From Gongronella butleri (taxonomy: Eukaryota > Mucoromycota > Mucoromycetes > Mucorales > Cunninghamellaceae): 64,000 nucleotides of DNA. The translations under genes were made by a program, and so were the position numbers. Shown here one piece after another: positions 61,190 to 64,000 of this stretch (position 1 is the stretch's first letter; each line of letters opens with the position of its first letter). The DNA lies in the NCBI GenBank assembly GCA_025201375.1, contig JAIWZP010000012.1, forward strand, positions 1-64,000, in the 5' to 3' direction. The notes below the pieces were generated by a model. The model made no database searches, was not told the DNA's origin, and saw only the letters and a list, made by a program, of their open reading frames with translations.

Positions 61190-62556
61190 CTTTGAATGGC
61201 TCCGAAAAAAAAAACTCATTCTCTCCCTCTCTCTTTTTTGTTTGCCATCTATCAGCGACGAGGACTTGGCACGCGCCATTCAACTCAGCGAGCAAGAAGC
61301 GCGTGAGCGCGAAGAAAAGCAGCGCTCGCGCCTTGAAAAGGAGAATGCCGACAATCTGTTTTCCAACAATGCACAGTAAGGCGCGCCTTTTTTTTTTTTG
61401 TTCATCGCTTTTGACGCGCTTTGACGCGTGATTTTTCTTTTTTTTTAGATTTGCCGCGCTTCCTGCGCCGACGCAGAGCAATCCTTACCAATGGGCGCAA
61501 CCGACAGGCTTTTCGTTCCAAGAGCCTATTCAGCAGCAGCAGCAGCCGCTGTTCACGGGCAATCCTTATGCGAGCAATCCATACCAGCAACAGCCACTGC
61601 AGCAGCAGCAAGCATTACAGACGTTCCCCCAGGGGTTGCAAGCGCAGATGACGGGATTCCCTATGCAAGCGCAAATGACGGGGATGGCGCCGTTCCAAAC
61701 ATCCAACATGATGTCGACGCCGTCGCCGCTTGGCCAGCAAATCACGGGGATGCCGTCGTTCCAGCCTTCTGCAGGCGCCGCGCCAGGGTCGAACAATCCG
61801 TTTGGCTTGCAACAGCCCGTGTCGGCCGGTTCGTTTGGGTCGCCCGCGGCGCAGACGTCGCAATCGTCCGCGGCGTTTGGGTCGCCAACCGTGCAGACGT
61901 CGTCGTCGCCCGTGGTTGCGTCGGTCGGCACCACTTCGATGCAGACACCCACGAGCGCCAAGCCCGAGGACCCGCGGTACGCGAAATTGAACGCGGTGCT
62001 CAGCAATCGCGAGGACGGCATGGATACCTTTGGCAATATCGGCAATTTGCGCGTCCCCGTCGGCTCGGGCTTTGCCAATTCGCTGAAAACCGACTCGCCT
62101 GGCCTCATCACCGCCCCTCCCGCCTCCTCCACCCCAACAACCATGTCCGCCATCCCAGACACCGCCTCTAGCTCGCCCGGCGCGTCCTTTTCGCAGTCCT
62201 TTGGCGCCCAAACGAGCCGCAATCCATTCGGCCAGACCGGCGGCGCCAGTGCGTCCGCTCCAGGCACACCCGCAGGCCAAAACAAGTCGCTCTTGGAATT
62301 GATGGCCGAGCAGCGTGTCCAGCAACAGGCCACGGGCTTTGCACCCAACAATGCCGCCACATTTGGCCAACCAGCTTTCCAGCAACAACAGCAGCCCATG
62401 CTCCAGCAACCGCAAATGATGGCGCCCCAAGTCACTGGCTTTGCACCTTCACCTGCCTTTGCGTCGTCACCGTTCCCCCAGCAACAGCAACAGCAACAAC
62501 AGCAACAACAACAGCAACAAATGCCCTTTGGCGCGCAAAACGGCTCGCTCATCTAG
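60205..62556 (+). CDS. epsin, ENTH-domain endocytic adaptor
   Basis: Binds PI(4,5)P2 and ubiquitinated cargo at clathrin-coated sites. Exons: 60205-60233, 60329-60448, 60608-60825, 60892-61153, 61256-61375, 61449-62556; 618 residues. ENTH domain, residues about 5-140: EATSNDPWGPQGNLMNEIAQ, LNDKGKNWRHVFKALLLLDY, VGSDNVVLYAKENLY. Two ubiquitin-interacting motifs follow: DMRRAIEESKRMAQEE and DEDLARAIQLSEQEARE. The tail is Gln/Pro-rich with NPF motifs (NNPFGL, RNPFGQ), NPY variants and repeated QMTGF/QMTGM motifs as in yeast Ent1/Ent2, which bind EH-domain proteins. A polyQ run (62482-62520) precedes the C-terminus. Introns cluster in the 5' third; the tail is one exon. Confidence 0.94.
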
Positions 62557-62992
62557 ATCCGACGCCTTTTATCTTTTTTTTTTTCTCCTGTTGTCCCACT
62601 TTTCTTTTTCTACTTTTTCTTCTCTTTCAATTTGCACAACATGCCCTTGTTCCCTCAACTTTCCTTTTCATGATGTAGCTTTCCTTTCTATATATTTATG
62701 CTTGATTGTATAGTAATGACTTTTTTCTCTCTCTCCAACAAGCGCGTCGCATTGCGACGCTTTACGCTTCCAAGTGTGCTCTTCATTTTTTTTTTTTAGA
62801 GATTGGGTTGGTTCCTAGAGCGAGGAGCGCGTCGTCAATGCAAGCAATGCAGGGAAATGGCGATTGGCCAATGGCCAGCGGGCGGCGGCGTTTGAAATAT
62901 TCAATTCAAAGATCAAAAGACAAGTGGCTTTTTCCTTTTTGTCTTTTTTTTATTCTCTCTTTTCGTTTTTCCTTTTTTTTTTACGTTTTACC
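62557..62992. promoter_or_regulatory. spacer and NOP53 leader
   Basis: Epsin 3' flank, then a strongly T-rich leader (62940-62990) ending at the ATG at 62993. No gene recognised. Confidence 0.5.
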
Positions 62993-64000
62993 ATGGCCCC
63001 TGCTGCGAAAAAAGAAACTGTGACCGAGCCAGCGAAAAAGGTGCAGACCAGCCGTAAGGGCAAGAAGGCCTGGCGCAAGAACATCGATATCCAGGACGTG
63101 GACACGGGTCTTGAAGCACTTCGATCTGAAGAACGTGTGCGGTAAGCTGTCCTTTTTTTTTTTTTGTGTGCGATTTGGGCCTGCTTCACTAACACCTTTG
63201 CCCTTGTCCATAGTGGTACCGTCGAGGACCTGCCTGACGAGGAGCATTTCGTCCTTGATACTACTGCCGACGAAAAAGGTGAGGGAAAAAAAAGAATGAA
63301 AATTGCGCCAAAAAGCCGATATTCATGGAGTTTTCTGTTAGTTGCTCGCCAAGTGCGCGCGCAGCGCACGCTCAAGGTGGACGAGATTCTTGCAGAGCGC
63401 TCGGCTGTGCCTGCTGTTGGTCGCTTTGTCCAGGAAAAGAAGGTCGTCACGCAAGGCGAAGAATCTAAAGCGCAAAAACAGCAAATCAACAAGCTCGCTA
63501 AGCGCAAGGCCCGTGGTCTTCCCGTCAAGCCCAAGAAAAAGGCAAAGACCACCGCCAAGCCTTCGTACGATCTATGGGATGAACGTAAGAAAACAATGGC
63601 AAAATGCACACACAAACAAAAGGGCGCTGAAACAGGTTTTGACGACATTTCTTTTTTTTTTTAATGCGATTAGCCAAGGCCGACGAGGCCGACGAGGTGG
63701 AGGAGGAGGCTGTTCCTGGGCAGGCGCGCAAGGTCAAGGCACCGTCGACGATGGGCATGATACCCAAGGCCGCAAAGCACCATGCTGCGGTGGCGGTGCC
63801 ACACGCGGGTGCGTCGTACAACCCGACGCAGGATGACCACCAGGCGCTGATCCAGCACGCCGCAGACATTGAATTCGCCAAGATCAAGGCGGCCAAGAAG
63901 ATCGAACAGCAGCTGGCCAAGCCCACGGGCCAGGCACTGCCCGAGGCCAGCGAGGTCGACGACGGCAAGGACGACGACGAGGAAGAAGAACCAGCGAGTG
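62993..64000 (+). CDS. NOP53: NOP53 (PICT1/GLTSCR2) ribosome biogenesis protein, 3' end cut by window
   Basis: Nucleolar factor of 60S assembly; in yeast it recruits the exosome for 5.8S maturation through the Mtr4 arch domain. Exons visible: 62993-63141, 63214-63278, 63342-63584, 63674 to beyond 64000. N-terminus has KKVQTSRKGKKAWRKNIDI, a basic patch and family signature, followed by VEDLPDEEHFVLDTTAD. A basic region follows (INKLAKRKARGLPVKPKKKA), then PHAGASYNPTQDDHQALI, the strongest NOP53 mark. It is still in an acidic run (DDGKDDDEEEE) at the window edge. About 230 residues seen; family members are about 450. Confidence 0.88.

Noticed and set aside
1..64000. tRNA or rRNA genes
   Set aside because: I looked for GGTTCGA-type T arms paired with acceptor stems and for rRNA cores and found none; a covariance-model search would be decisive.

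Overview
This window looks like nuclear DNA from a filamentous, early-diverging fungus, most likely Mucoromycota. The evidence is protein content (two chitin synthases, one fused to a myosin-like motor; an epsin; an HSF-type factor with a receiver-like tail; NRDE2, NOSIP, CWF19 and IWR1 homologues), very dense short introns, and long A and T homopolymers in introns and in front of start codons. The phylum assignment is an inference from these features. I reconstructed exons by hand for fifteen intron-containing genes, about 102 introns; each complete reconstruction keeps its frame from ATG to stop.

Layout. 0.5-4.2 kb: division 1 chitin synthase (+). 5.9-6.9 kb: small histone-fold-like relics. 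7.6-9.7 kb (-) and 12.9-14.9 kb (+): two paralogous amino acid/GABA-type permeases, divergent, with a gene-poor gap between them. 15.4-16.5 kb: unrecognised open exons. 16.8-17.9 kb: intronless medium-chain dehydrogenase (-). 18.9-19.5 kb: broken F-box gene (-). 20.5-25.6 kb: NRDE2 (+), 21 exons. 27.4-29.3 kb: DH-PH RhoGEF (-), divergent from a myosin-motor chitin synthase at 30.5-36.6 kb (+). 36.6-42.4 kb: repeat-rich, almost gene-free. 42.4-44.3 kb: Skn7-like HSF/receiver protein (-). 44.8-46.3 kb: NOSIP (-), divergent from CWF19L2 (+, 46.5-49.2 kb). 49.3-51.0 kb: DDX47/Rrp3 helicase (-). 51.1-52.2 kb: claudin/SUR7-like membrane protein (-). 52.2-55.0 kb: second block of the repeat family. 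55.1-56.6 kb: IWR1 (-). 57.7-59.7 kb: kelch protein (+). 60.2-62.6 kb: epsin (+). 63.0 kb to the window end: NOP53 (+, cut off).

Themes. Two chitin synthases, a RhoGEF and an epsin point to hyphal growth, wall synthesis and membrane traffic. NRDE2, NOSIP, CWF19L2, DDX47, IWR1 and NOP53 are RNA-processing, ribosome-assembly or polymerase-assembly factors. There is no operon-like organisation. The most unusual features are in gene structure: a 4-nt exon, a 2-nt exon flanked by what looks like a duplicated intron, four GC-AG introns, an H2B-like ORF broken by one stop codon, an intronless gene among intron-dense neighbours, and a degenerate repeat family at two loci with a palindrome-rich tandem array inside one of them.
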